NCBI GenBank assembly: GCA_936432065.2
Contig: OW386291.2
Coordinates: forward strand, 100,753,823 to 100,817,822
Source of the DNA: Rutpela maculata
Taxonomy: Eukaryota > Arthropoda > Insecta > Coleoptera > Cerambycidae
Length of the DNA: 64,000 bases
Direction of reading: 5' to 3'
Within the stretch, counting starts at the first letter, position 1. Every line of letters begins with the position of its first letter. Shown piece by piece: positions 1-11,684 of this stretch. Below the pieces are notes generated by a model, which made no database searches, had not been told where the DNA came from, and was given only the letters and a program-made list of their open reading frames with translations. The position numbers were made by a program, and so were the translations under genes.

Positions 1-697
1 TCCACGTAATTATGAAAAGAATAAAACATTACGAAACAATATTGTCAAATCACAAATAAATTAACATTAGTCTATAAAAAACTTACTGTTGTTCTGGACG
101 TCAGAGCGGAATTGACGTCATCATTATATTCTTCCGATGTGAGTTGTTGTAAAACGAAATTGTAAATAATTACAAGTGTAGATAGATACATTGCAAACAA
201 AATGTGTTTGGTTTAGTTTTTACGCGAATATTTTCTGAAATGTACATAGGTCTAATGTGCAGAAAGACATTCGTGTATTCCTAGTATTTACGTAAAATTT
301 TTATTACTTTACTATTTGACTCATGTAAAGGTGAAACGCTGTCTTCGCAACAATAGCATTAAACGTTTATTATCCTTTATATTAAGGATATGGGTTTCTC
401 TTGTTTAGCGTTATCTTCATATACAAATGTGTAATTTTTTAATTAATTTAAAATGGAATTAATTAAACAGAAGATTGCTGAAATTTAAAGGTAGTAGGTA
501 TCTAAACTCGTTAGATACTTTTAAGATATGTTATCACGTGGTATAAATTATACAATAAAATATGTATAAAAAACTTTTAAAAAACATGCTTTTATAAAGA
601 ACACAATAAAATATAATTCTTCCACAGTATTTTCATGCTTATATGACCAAATATAAAAGCCTGTTCCGCTTATTACAAAAATTCACCTATTTGTCAC
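1..697. other. AT-rich intergenic sequence
   Basis: No open frame, RNA-like fold or repeat partner within the window was recognised here. Confidence 0.5.
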
Positions 698-1096
698 TTA
701 AGGACAGGATTTTGCAGAGTGAGAAGGAAATATGCGTTTATTTTCGATTTAGTATAAATATTTTAAAAAATCATAAATGGTATAATCTTTAAAATAGTTT
801 CAGGTACTTCCCATTGCTCTAAGAAATACCACCATGTACAGTTTTTGTCATCAACTTTGTATATAGTTAAATGCAACACTTTAATAATGAAATTAGGAAC
901 TGTTTTAATTGAGAAACTATGATATTCAAATACAACAGAAATTTACAGTAAAAAAATATATAGTTGTATTCGTTAGAACGATAGCAAGTATCTAAAACAG
1001 TTTTAAAGATTGTACTATGTTTGATTTTTTAAATATTTATAATAAATGGAAAATAAACGAATATTTCCCTCTCACTCTGCAAAATTCTATCCTTAA
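698..1096. mobile_element. Palindromic MITE flanked by TTAA
   Basis: The left part (from 702, GGACAGGATTTTGCAGAGTG) returns as an inverted copy ending at 1092, and the similarity runs about 110 bp inward on each side. TTAA lies at both borders (698-701 and 1093-1096), the target duplication typical of piggyBac- and Kolobok-type transposases. There is no coding potential, so this is a non-autonomous element. The superfamily is inferred only from TTAA. Confidence 0.7.
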
Positions 1097-1756
1097 TTAC
1101 TTCCATATCCACGTAGTGGAGTAAAAGAATTTTTTTTTTGTTCAAGGAGACTTAGAATGTTATGAAACGTCGAGATTTTAAGTTTGAACAAAAAAAAACT
1201 GTTTGTCGGCCTGTTTCTGTAATTTTTCTGTGCGCACGATTACTCTGAACGGTTTATAACATTGACTTGAAATTTGGTACACTAATGGGTTAATACGAGA
1301 TGTGGAACAAAATTATATTTTGACCTTAGTCCGTAGTAACGCTGGGGGATGAATAGGTAAAGCAAACAAGTAAACACTCCATAAAATTGGGATTTAGTGT
1401 GATTTTAGTGAGAAACTAAGGTTTCAAAATGTTTTTGGTGTCACTACTACTGGCCTACTATCGCCCATTACCACCCCTACTCGTTATTAAAGGGGGTAAA
1501 AGAATAAAACTGTGAATTAGCGTGTGTATAAGAACTAAAGATTTTAAATATTTTTTTTTTGGTATCGGCCACCTATCAGCCACACTATGTAGCATATCGT
1601 TTAATGGGTTTTCGGGGCAGACGATTTCAAATATTGAATTACTAAAGCTCCATGAAAAGTTACCTCCACATGGTGGAGGGACAATATAGTATGAAATTTT
1701 CTTTCGTTGAATGAAATTTGGAATATATGGATGTTGAAGCAGTGATTTCTTAGGCA
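1097..1756 (+). repeat. Dispersed ~620-bp repeat, copy A
   Basis: Starts near ACTTCCATATCC, passes through a landmark of the type ATGTCATGAAACGTCGAGAT, then a CTGTCTGT-rich stretch, a TGTGCGCACGATTACTCTG-like block, AAATTTGGTACAC, and ends near a sequence of the type GGAAGTAGTGATTCCTTAGG. The same order of landmarks occurs at 11685-13915 (split), 33884-34500, 40492-41100 (reverse) and 42741-43310. The two ends share an imperfect inverted ACTTCYACATC motif, so it may be a non-autonomous DNA transposon. No protein is encoded. Confidence 0.75.
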
Positions 1757-2273
1757 GCGTTTTTTTTCAATATATTCTTAGTAAAAATTATGTAAAAACT
1801 TTCCTCACGCTTTTATTTTTAGTTATTCACGTCTGAAAATTCCGTGAAAGCGTAAACATCTCTTTTATTTTTTTTATTTCACTTTTGAAGCATAATTTTA
1901 AAAAGTATTTTCTGTATTTTAATTGTATACTTTTTTATCTTAAATTTCTTATCTTCTAATATTGACCAAACCAAAACCATTTTACCAGAGAAATAATTAA
2001 ACGAGGGTGGTGATTTCAATAAATATTTGTTGTAAAGGAGGTATACTAGATTATTAAATTACTTATTTTCATTCAACTCTCAAAATTATATTCTCAAGTA
2101 TTAGGCTTCTCCTTAGTCACAACGTTTTGTAAGACGTTTTGTAACACATATCTGCGAATAAAGGAGTCATGGATGTTGCTGGACAGCTGAAGGTGATTTC
2201 TGAAGTAATTTTTCGCACTGAATCTGAATCTGGCCTCAGAATTGGCCCATCACGTCAGGATTTTGAAATATTT
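1757..2273. other. AT-rich intergenic sequence
   Basis: Low-complexity AT sequence. Nothing recognised. Confidence 0.5.
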
Positions 2274-3441
2274 GAGGTTAAGTACTTAAAGAAAATGGCT
2301 TTTTTTTCAACTTTTGAGGTTATGTATAGAACTCAAAAAAATATTTATCTTATTTTTAATCTATTCATCATTTGGTATCAACCTTCATTTTTAAAATGAG
2401 CTTTCAAATGGCCATCTATGACGTTTTTTCGCAAAGTTATAGCCATTTTTAGGTGACATGAATTTGAAACCATGATCCCCTACAACCCAACAGTCGTAAC
2501 CGAACGACTCTAAACGAATCAAGATTTAACATAACAGAAGGAATAACCCAATAATCTTAAACAAACGACTCTAAACGAACCTAAATTTAACACAACAAAA
2601 GGGAAAACATACCGAGCTCTTAACCAAACGACTCTAAACGAATCAAATTTAACACAACAGAAGGGAAAACGCAACAATCTTAACCAATGAGTCAAAGGAC
2701 AAATTGTCATATTTTTGATTACAAGATATATATCTTTGGGACAACAACCAACGCGTCCCCAAATTGTATCGAGATCAAACCCTTAGGAGGGTGAAAACTA
2801 TTCTTATTCAATACTAAACTACCTAGCTTTCACCCCAAAGGGAACCGAAGAGAAATTTATCCAGAACTCTTAAACGCCAAGACTCTGACATCAGACTACT
2901 TAAAAAGTCTTTAACACTGATCTCTAAACATGAAAAATCCAAAACCATAAACCCAAAATCATAAACCATACTTCCAAAATTCAAAACCTGAATCCGGAAT
3001 CTTATGAATTTTTATGAAATCTCCTTTTCTTGTTTTCCAAACACCTTGTATCAGAACGCCTTTTATGATGAGCATTAGGATTATCACGTTGAAGAGACCA
3101 GCGAAAATCAGCTAGTTTGGTTAAGAGCTCGGTATGTTTACCTTTCTTTTCTGTTAAATTTGATTTTTTTTGAGTCGTGTGGTTAAGATTGTCCCGTTTT
3201 CCCTTCTGTTGTGTTAAATCTTGATCCGCTTGGAGTCGTTTGGTTAAGATTGTTGAGTTGTGGGGGATCATGGTCATCTTAAAATGGCCATAACTTTGCG
3301 AGATGACCATTCAAAAGTTTATTTTAAAGAAGAAGGATGGTACTAGATGATGTATTTATTAGAAATAAGCTGAAAACATCTTGGAATCCTGTACTCAACC
3401 TTAAAAGTAGACAAAAGAACCATTTTTTAAGTACTTAACCT
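2274..3441. mobile_element. Foldback element with tandem subrepeats in its arms
   Basis: The left end (GAGGTTAAGTACTTAAA) and right end are inverted copies, and homology continues for roughly 400 bp into each arm. Inside each arm lie tandem units of about 60 bp (three at about 2495-2690, with the landmark CGACTCTAAACGAATC, and inverted partners at about 3115-3265). Short frames at 2519-2710 and 3002-3310 are by-products of these units and not genes. The structure resembles foldback transposons, whose long arms contain internal tandem repeats. No target duplication was resolved. Confidence 0.7.
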
Positions 3442-4213
3442 CCATCTTCCCAACAACGAAACCTCGCAGACCTGTGGATCCATGCAATATTTCAGTTTCC
3501 CTTTACTCTATGGTACGTCTGTGAGAAACACGGAGTCGACACCGCGGTTGCCTGTTAGACGTACGAGCTTATAAAAGCTATCATCGATAAGAAAAATATG
3601 ATATTAAATACGGGAAAGAGCAGTTATCTATTTTCGTGCGCGGTTCAACATAACTGGTCTACTAGTCAACACGCTAACTGAATATCTCTTCCAAAAACAT
3701 TGCCACTCGTTCCGATTTTAATATATTGCATTGAAATTTTCACGCTTTATTTTTTACCCATATTTTCTTAATGTTACTTCTAGACTTCTAATAGTTATGC
3801 CATTTTGTCTATTTGGCCTGCTTTTGTTGAATGGCATGTCAAGTTTCCTGTCAGACGCACAGTCACGCTAAAGCTTTTTCTTCTGTTTTCTTATGGTAAA
3901 GATATTTGTTTTTCTGGTGGTTGTAATAATTAGCTTGTTTACTGTGTGTATATCATGTACACAAAATTTACATATACGATTTATTAAATATGTCAAAAAA
4001 ATGCAATTTTTTTTTACTCGGTCGAACTTGGTTTTTTATTTACATTATCCGTTGCCATGACGGTAGGTTATGTTTACCGATTGACCTAACACGTCGATAA
4101 GTAATGTACTTACCGACGTCTGAACGGTAAGTAAAATTAATATAGTATATTAAGTTATTTCACAAAAATAAAGACACAAAGTAAGGAAATTTTTATTTAT
4201 ATAAAGAAGAATA
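3442..4213. other. Intergenic sequence
   Basis: No gene found. The end of this stretch (about 4100-4150) carries short matches, inverted, to 4440-4520, so it may be the outer part of the next inverted repeat. Confidence 0.4.
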
Positions 4214-4415
4214 ACATTATATTCCGCACGACCGTAATAAATTACACTTCATTTCAAATAATTTAATTTCTACTAAATAAACGAAAAGCCAAAATACAAA
4301 TATTATATTTGACAAGTTGGATGAAATATAAACGTCACTTTTGTTTTTTCGTTTATTTAATAGAAATTAAATTATTTTAATTGAAGTGTAGTGTTAATAC
4401 GATCGTGCAAAAAAC
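4214..4415. repeat. Inverted repeat / MITE core
   Basis: About 80 bp at 4214-4292 (with TTTAATTTCTACTAAATAAA) pairs with an inverted copy at about 4343-4415. Weaker inverted similarity (AACGGTAAGT and AATATAGTATATTAAG types) extends outward to about 4110 and 4510. It is a non-coding palindromic element, probably a degenerate MITE. Confidence 0.6.
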
Positions 4416-6803
4416 AGTATAAGCATCACGAACGTTAAGGATTTTACCGGTCTCCGGCAAAATTGGCGACCGGTAAATGCCACTTACCGTTCTTGATACT
4501 TAATATACTATTTAGTGATATTAAAAAGTCATATGCACACTCAAGAAACTCAAACTCTTGGTACTTGTCTATTATGAGGCTAATTCCGAGATTATTTTCT
4601 TACAAACTGAAATTCACGTGTCTGTCTAAAAAGCACAAATAAAAAAAAATTATTAGTTGATATCGTTTTAAAATATTTGTCCTCCTATGTAGAAAATGCA
4701 AATTTTCATGAATACCAGAAGAAATTCTCAAGCGCGAATGTGCAACTTAATTGCAAAGTAAGTCTGATGTAATTGCCTGCACCATTAAAACTTTGTTATT
4801 CAATGTAATTTCATACAATTTGGAAAATTGTAGTTAGTTAATAATTGAGTTTATAGATTGAATATATATCGGTTTAAGGTTTTACTATTATCAGCCATGT
4901 AAAGATTTAGAGCGTATTGTAAATGCAGTTTATTAGCTATTGTTGTCTTTCGTACTCTGGGTTTGAGCCCAAACTGGAACAAATAAAAATGTCGATAGAA
5001 GATGTTTGCGTTCTCGTAATTTTACAAGCTTCTACTTAACTTGCTTTGTATGTACGTATGTATGTTAAGATGTGTGATTCAAATCTTGCAAGTCAATTTT
5101 GAAGCACTTAACGACGTCCAATTGAGCTGAAATTTTGCATACACGTGTAGTTCTGGTGACAATACAATAATATGGTACCAAAAAGTGTGTTTTTTAGTTT
5201 TAACATTATAATTTTTAGTTTTTCTGCTTGCGTAGTTTATTCACACAGAGGTTGTATTCTAAGAAATGGCGAAGGATTCGGTTTTAAGTATATGAATAAT
5301 ATAAAATAATTAAAAATTTAAAAACAAAATTAAATGAAAAAATTTTTTAAAAGCAGGCTTTATTATTATTTAGGTATACTAAAGCGAAAAAAAAAATGTC
5401 TTAAAAGCTTGTCGCGTAAATAGAAAAAAAGTACGGCAAGCTTTTAAGGGAATTAATTTTGTTTTTTAAAAGTTCCGTTTTACATTTAATTTTTTCATGT
5501 TAGTGGAGTAAACGAAGATTTTCACTTTGGAAAATTTTGTAACCAGGTAGACTTTGGTGAACAATATTCTTCAAGTATGCTAGAATAACGTAGTGAAAAG
5601 TCTACCGCAAAAAAGTGTTCACGTTCTATTTTTATTTAACAATTTAAGTGCAAAAATACGGTTTTTTGCGAATAACTTTTTAAATTTTATTTGTACGAAA
5701 AAACTGATAGCGCCACTCGAAAGAACGGGAAATTTTACGAAAGAAACATATATGACATGTATTTTCCGCATTAAATTGGAGCGAGTAGAAATTTGTTAAC
5801 TAAGGTCCCAAGTGACCGCTCGCTGACGCTGGAATAGGCTTGCGGTAGCGCGCGCGTTGTACGTAAGTGGCTATAACTTTTGATTACAAAAGGCAAATGA
5901 TATGAAACCAATTATGAAAAAGTATCATTTCCTCGAAGTATTACATGTTTTTAAATAACTTTTTAGGTACTTTATTTATTACATTTGTAGCTTCAAAGCG
6001 GACCATTGCATGAATTAACGATTATTTAGTAAAAATCATTGTAAAATGAATAATTTACTAAAAAAAATACTTGGATAGCATATTTAAAGGGATTATCTAA
6101 AATATGTATTCAGCCAAAAAAATTAAAAAAACTTATTTTAGGAAATTCAGACCTTTAAACTCAGTACTTTTCCGAAAAAAGACGTTTTCCGCTGTTGACA
6201 CCAAATTTCAATCGTCAATATCAAAGCTTAATATCGTGATATCGGCACTTTATAAGTGATCAATTTGAAGATAAAGATGTGTTCTAAAAGCCCCAATGAT
6301 TTATTTTAAGATACATACGCGTTTTTATATTAATTTTTTACGAGTAAGTCGAACTATACGTTTTAGAAGAAAAGAATTCGAAAATTTAACACTATTAAAA
6401 GTGTAATAACTTTAAAAAATTATTATTATTTGAATGCATAGAGGTGTTAGCTAAGGTACTAATCTTGAAAAATATTTCTTGGTTTTATTTTATTTTTTGA
6501 ACGTAATCCCAATTAAACAGTAAAAAAGGCTAAAAATCGGTAAAAACACGATTTTTGGACAATTGCGAAAGTATTAAATAAAAAATTACGTTTACCACAA
6601 CTAATAATTCTACTAAATATTACACATGCATAAATGGTGACTACTATAGCGTGTTTAAGTTGATAAACAATAGTGTGAAATTAATATATTTGATTAAATC
6701 AATATTTTTTTAAAAAATTCGTAAATTCGAAAAGAATACAGAAAATTTCGAGAAGAATACAACAAGATATAATAACAACTACCAAATTCGAACCGAAATT
6801 TAA
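4416..6803. other. AT-rich sequence without a convincing gene
   Basis: Only short frames occur; the 68-codon frame at 5593-5799 has no recognisable motif. A small hairpin is visible at about 5400-5450 (TTAAAAGCTTG and its complement). The last part may contain an intron or decayed upstream exons of the gene remnant that begins at 6804. Confidence 0.4.
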
Positions 6804-7727
6804 ATTGTAACAACGGCAATCAATCAACCGCGTGAAGCCATTATTGTGTCTGACGATATTGATGTGTTAGTTTTACTGGCGGCTTTATGCCCACCTCAAA
6901 AAAGTATATATTTTAAAAAGTTGGGAAAAGGAAAAACTGAGGAAAAATGGTTCCGCTTGAAACAATTGTTAGAAAACTTTCCAAATTACCAAAAACATAT
7001 TTTATTCATTCTCAGTTTCACAGGTTGTGACAGTACGTCGGCATTTTTCAACCGGAGCAAAGTAAAGTCTTTAAAAAATTTTGAAAATCAAGTAGATTTT
7101 ATAAAAGTCGCCGAAAGTTTCGCTGAGGATCATCAAAGTCCAGAAATTCTTTTGCAGTCTGGCATTACGTGCGTATTGGCTTTGTATGGTGCAAGCAAAA
7201 ATGTAGCTGACTTAAACTCATTTCGGTATCACTGCTTCGTGAAAGGTACTTCCGGAAAAATAATCAGTGTGAAGCTGTCTTCATTACCACCCACAGAAAA
7301 TGCACTGGAGCAGCACTGTAAAAGAGTGTATTTGCAAATGCAAACATGGATGGGTAAGTATTTACATGCAGAAACCCTGGTTTGGGAGAAAGTCAATGGT
7401 AATTTAGTACCTATATTAATGAGTCAACGACCTGCATCAGACGACATACTTAACATGATATTCTGTAGCTGCAAGAAAGGTTGCGGATCAGCATGTGGGT
7501 GTAGAAAATCTGGTCTTTTTTGCACTATGGCATGCTCCGCATGTAGTAACAACAGTTGTAAAAATTGTTTTCCCTGCCAAGACATCGACGACTTACACGA
7601 AGAAAGCGACGATCAGAAGATTCAGAATGCTAAAAAGCTTTATCTGCCCTTTTCATTCAACGTGTTTGTATTTAAAAATCAATTATCGGACAATCACTGT
7701 ATGTTCACAAATAAAGTCTTTTTTTAA
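6804..7727 (+). pseudogene. FEN/PIN-like protein with Cys-rich tail, 5'-truncated copy 1
   Basis: The open frame begins after a TAA at 6801-6803. Its 'start' at 6846 is a GTG inside the motif IIVSDDIDVLVLL, so the true N-terminus is missing or lies in an upstream exon. Three blocks are visible: an acidic SDDIDVLVLL strand, a second acidic block FTGCDSTSAFF about 50 residues later, and a C-terminal cluster rich in CxC pairs (FCSCKKGCGSACGCRKSG...). A conserved LPPTENALEQHCKRVYLQ segment lies between them. The acidic blocks resemble the metal-binding residues of FEN/XPG-type PIN nucleases (TEDxD and CGCD motifs); the tail resembles CXC/tesmin-like zinc clusters. Related pieces occur at 36572-36772 and 50678-51687, so this is a repetitive family. 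I know such proteins as multi-copy uncharacterised arthropod sequences; the nuclease role is inference. Confidence 0.65.
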
Positions 7728-7744
7728 TCACATTCTTGATTGAA

Positions 7745-8933
7745 AAACCGTATGTATCATATTATAATTAAAATACTTCCTTTCATTGTAGTTTATAATA
7801 AAAATATTTTTATAGTACATTGTATTTATTTATATTAAACATTTTACATTTATCTCCACAATTTTTATGAATTTGATATCATATTCGTCATCAGCATACC
7901 CGAAAACCCGTAGAAACCCATTAATGCTCATTTTTATGGCGAATTTCGCACTCTTAATACGTTTCGGTTGGCCATTTTGTATCCGCCATTTTGAATTTTG
8001 CAAATCTGACATCAATTCCTAATCAGCATGCCCAAAAACCCCTAGTACCTGATTTTCATGATTTCTCCTCGATTAATTTTCGAGATATTTCATTTAACAA
8101 CTAATTTTGCAGTTTTTTGTTATTAATAAACAAATAGAGATTTATCGTACAATACCAACCGGTAGACTTTGAACTTAAACTTATTTAGAACACATTTACA
8201 AAGTTTTTATGCAGTTACAAATTATTCCGAAACAATGCCTCTTTTTTGACTACGTTTACTCTACTATGTGTAAATATTAAGTTATTTAATTACCCTAAAT
8301 ATAGGAATTATTCGATTACAAAATTTGTTTTTCTCCGGCATTTATTAAATTGTGTTTAATACTCAATAAATACGAAGCTCAAAAGCATTAATTATGACAT
8401 TTTGATTAAATGAAATAACATTTTCATTCTGTATAACCATCATAAATTTCCAGGGTATTCAATTTTTAAATAGAATATCATAGAGATATTACCACGAGCT
8501 CCTCTAAATTAAAACTCCCACATTCACGTTCAAGTGGTTTTAATAAATATTTAAAAAGTTTTATTCAAAAAATTTATTAAAATTTCAAGCAACTCTCATC
8601 AGCGCTTAAATGTAAATTGAGTCAATGAGAGTCTAAAAAATGTGAATCGAAGCGAAATTTAAATTGACTAAAGGCTAATAATTACGCACTAATTGGGTTT
8701 TTCTATCTACTTTGAACGTTAGCGGACTGATAATAGAGGTGGGTCGCACTCCAACCGGGCCAATTGGAGGATCTTTCATTCCATTTTCACAAAGGCTAAG
8801 AAATCTGCTTAATATATACAAAGACACGACAAGGATCCTCTTCAGCTACAAACTCGTTTGGAAGGCATTAAGTGCTGGCCTGTTTCTTTAGAATAATAAT
8901 TAGTGCTTTCAGAGTATTAGTGACCTTCATGAT
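7745..8933. other. Intergenic sequence with a degenerate tandem unit
   Basis: Two diverged units of about 120 bp lie at about 7850-8060, each with an ATCAGCATRCCCRAAAACCC landmark. Related wording (GAATTTT...GACATCA) recurs inside the foldback at about 28270-28330. Nothing else was recognised. Confidence 0.4.
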
Positions 8934-9279
8934 AAATTCGATATTTACGAAAATTCATAATTGGCGAATGTTTGTTAGCATTGACTGCGTTTTATTTTTT
9001 TCTCGAACTAAAGAAATTGTTGTGTCGTAAATGGAGCCATTTTTAGTAGTGATGTAATGATTACGATTAAGATTAACAGTAATCGCCGATTATTGGCATT
9101 TTACGATAATTTGATATTTACGAAAATTCATAATTGGCGAATGTTTGTTAGACCTGACTGCGTTTTATTTTTTGCTCGAACTAAAAAAGTTGTTGTGTCA
9201 TAAGCGGAGCTATTTTTAGTAGCGATGCGATGATTATGACTATGATTAACAGTCATTGCTGATTATTGTCATTTTACGA
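8934..9279 (+). repeat. 173-bp direct duplication across a hAT terminus
   Basis: ATATTTACGAAAATTCATAA occurs at 8941 and again at 9114. The copies include flanking DNA plus the first ~60 bp of the hAT element (TAGTGATG... at 9047 and TAGCGATG... at 9220). Both copies keep the ATTTTTAG target sequence before the element end, so the duplication followed insertion. Confidence 0.8.
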
Positions 9280-10664
9280 TTAATCGTAATCGCCGATTAT
9301 TGCAAACGATTATTTACGATTTGTGTTTTTTAATTCCTACGCTACGCCATATAATATGGAAGATGCCATTCTATACTGGAAAGAAAAAATATAACCTTTC
9401 CTCCCTTAAAATGCACGGCACATATTTTTTACTGGTAGTTTCTAGTGTCGCATCAGGGAGGTTGTTTTCCAATGCTGGTCTCATACCAACAACTACGAGA
9501 AATAGGTTGGGCCGAACAAACTTACAATTATTATGTTTTTTTAAATATAAATTTGTCTACAATTTTTGACTACTATGCGGATTACTATTTTTTAATTTCA
9601 AGAACACTGATTTTTATTTATTTGGTTTCATGTTTGTAATGGTAATAATTTCCATTTTAGTTTTGTAAGCGTTCAATAAAAAGTTTCTACTTTTGTAGAG
9701 TTTTTTTTATAATACCTAAATATTTGATTATATTTTATTTTATCCACCAAAATCTTTAAGTGGGCATATTTATTTACATTATTCACCTCAATCCCTTAAT
9801 TTCAAGATATTAATAGTAGTTAATTAATAATAAAATGGTTTTAATGAAAATAATTGCTTTTTAATGTTATACTATAAAATTTTTTAGATTATCGTAATCG
9901 CATTCGTAATCGGCAATTCGGTGTTTTCACAAATTTTAAAATCTCATTGACTGTGAAGGTAATACTTAATTATAACTAAAAACATTTGAATTTCCACAAC
10001 CAGTTGAGTAATATCCAAAAAAAGTATTTTTAAATTTGAATTAAAATTTTACCACCCAAAACACTAAGCCAATATCATCGGTCATATTGATGGTAAACAC
10101 CTAACCTCAAAAATACATATCTTTTAAAAATTTCCGAGTAATATGTCACTATTATGAAAATTTTCGCTTGGTTCTCGTACTTTCAACTAAAATCTTGTTC
10201 AACGTAATGTTCATAAAGTTTTAAATATTTTCTCCCAATAAAATAAGGCGATTTGTGTAAGTTGGAAATTCAGCCTATAATTAGCAGCCCATTTTTTAGT
10301 AACCAACAATATTGAGACATCATTTGCGTCAACTTTTAAATGTTTGCTTGGAGCCATACTGGTTTCAAATGAGAAGTGCGGATACAATTATTAAAAATGA
10401 CAATAAACTTAAAAAACTTAAAAGTTGAGGTTATGTTGGTTATATTAATGCAACCGATGATGTCACAGCCCGTTTTGTATAATACCCATACAGTTGCTCA
10501 GTTTTGTTATTTATTTGTTAAAATTTTAAATTGATAGATGAATGAATGGTGTTTAATTATTGGTATTTTAATAATATCAAAAAAGCAAATTTGCATATAG
10601 TGAAAACACTTAATTATAACTAATAATAATCGTAATCGTAAAAGTAAGAATCGTTGCATCACTA
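9047..10664 (+). mobile_element. hAT transposon remnant with 8-bp target duplication
   Basis: The left end TAGTGATGTAATGATTACG is matched by the inverted right end (complement of CGTTGCATCACTA ending at 10664). The flanking 8 bp are identical, ATTTTTAG at 9039-9046 and 10665-10672, and fit the hAT target consensus nTnnnnAn. Subterminal ATCGTAATCG repeats occur near both ends. The interior keeps only the tail of the transposase (9300-9569), so the element is internally deleted. A 173-bp duplication has doubled its left end. Confidence 0.88.
9300..9569 (+). pseudogene. hAT transposase C-terminal fragment
   Basis: About 50 residues from roughly 9405 to 9550 match the hAT dimerisation domain: a hydrophobic run, then SVASGRLFSNAGLIPTTTRN and RLGRTNLQLLCFF. 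In intact hAT proteins this region reads like S-ER-x-FS-x-AG ... RRNRL ... LLFL and carries the catalytic Glu. Here the Glu-Arg pair is GR, so the last catalytic acid appears lost. No upstream RNase H-like domain is present. It sits inside the element at 9047-10664. Confidence 0.8.
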
Positions 10665-11684
10665 ATTTTTAGCACCTTACAGCCAGGTATTTTTGAAGAA
10701 CTAAATTTAATATAGTACACTTTGCAACATTGAACGTTCCTTATATAAAATAAAATATATGGTACGGCCAAGCCGAATTTAATTTCTAGCGTAACTTAAA
10801 CATGTTTGTTAATTAATAAAGTAACTTAAAAATTTTTGTTAATGAATAAATTATTGATTACCCCTATGTAAATCTTTCAGGAAAAAAACAATAGCGGTAT
10901 ATTGTTAAATTATTAATTTACTTACTATTAAAAGTAAAAAAATTAAGAAAAATTGTTGGAACGTCTTCGAAAAATCGAGATTCTCGATTTTTTCGCATCA
11001 GTAATCCTTACGTGAATTTCTGGAGAAAACCACTAACGTCACACTATTAGGTTTGTAATGTACTATTAACGCCGAAATTTTGAACAAATTTAGTTTTTGA
11101 AAAAATCGAGATCTTCGATTTTTCCAGTAAACTACCCTTCATTTTAAGGGTAGGCACAGAATGAACAAAATGAATGGAGATACCTGTAGGTGGACTCTAG
11201 ATTTTAATTTAAATCGAATCAGTCAACTGATTTCGGCGTTAGGCTAACCGACGACCATACACACAGACAGTTCTCTAAACATCTTGCAAACCCTTGCAAA
11301 AACTTAAATTTGAATTTTTGGACAGTTACAATACTTCCTTTACTCCTAGTGTCGCTCGAAAGTAAAAAAAGTTAATATATTTGGCAAAAAAAAGAAAAAA
11401 GTTATCGGTTTTAAGCAACTTAAAAGTCTGTGGATAATGAAATTTTAGTGTCAGTATTAAGTATAGAAACCTTTAGTTTGTAAGATTTTGTATTCAAATA
11501 TTTTGTTAATATTTGTTTTCATGAATAGGTACCATGACGTTTAAGTTGTTACTGATTTTTACATTTCATAACATAATTATACTCAATCAACTAACATATA
11601 TATTTTTCTGAAAGGTAATATTAAACAAAATTGATACCGAAAATATAATACCCACCAGAGCTGTAAAATTACAGTAATTTAATT
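10665..11684. other. AT-rich intergenic sequence
   Basis: Two small near-palindromes of the form AAAAATCGAGAT/CTCGATTTTT occur at about 10968-10992 and 11098-11125. A ~28-bp imperfect direct repeat (TAACTTAAA...TTGTTAAT) lies near 10795-10855. No gene found. Confidence 0.4.
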
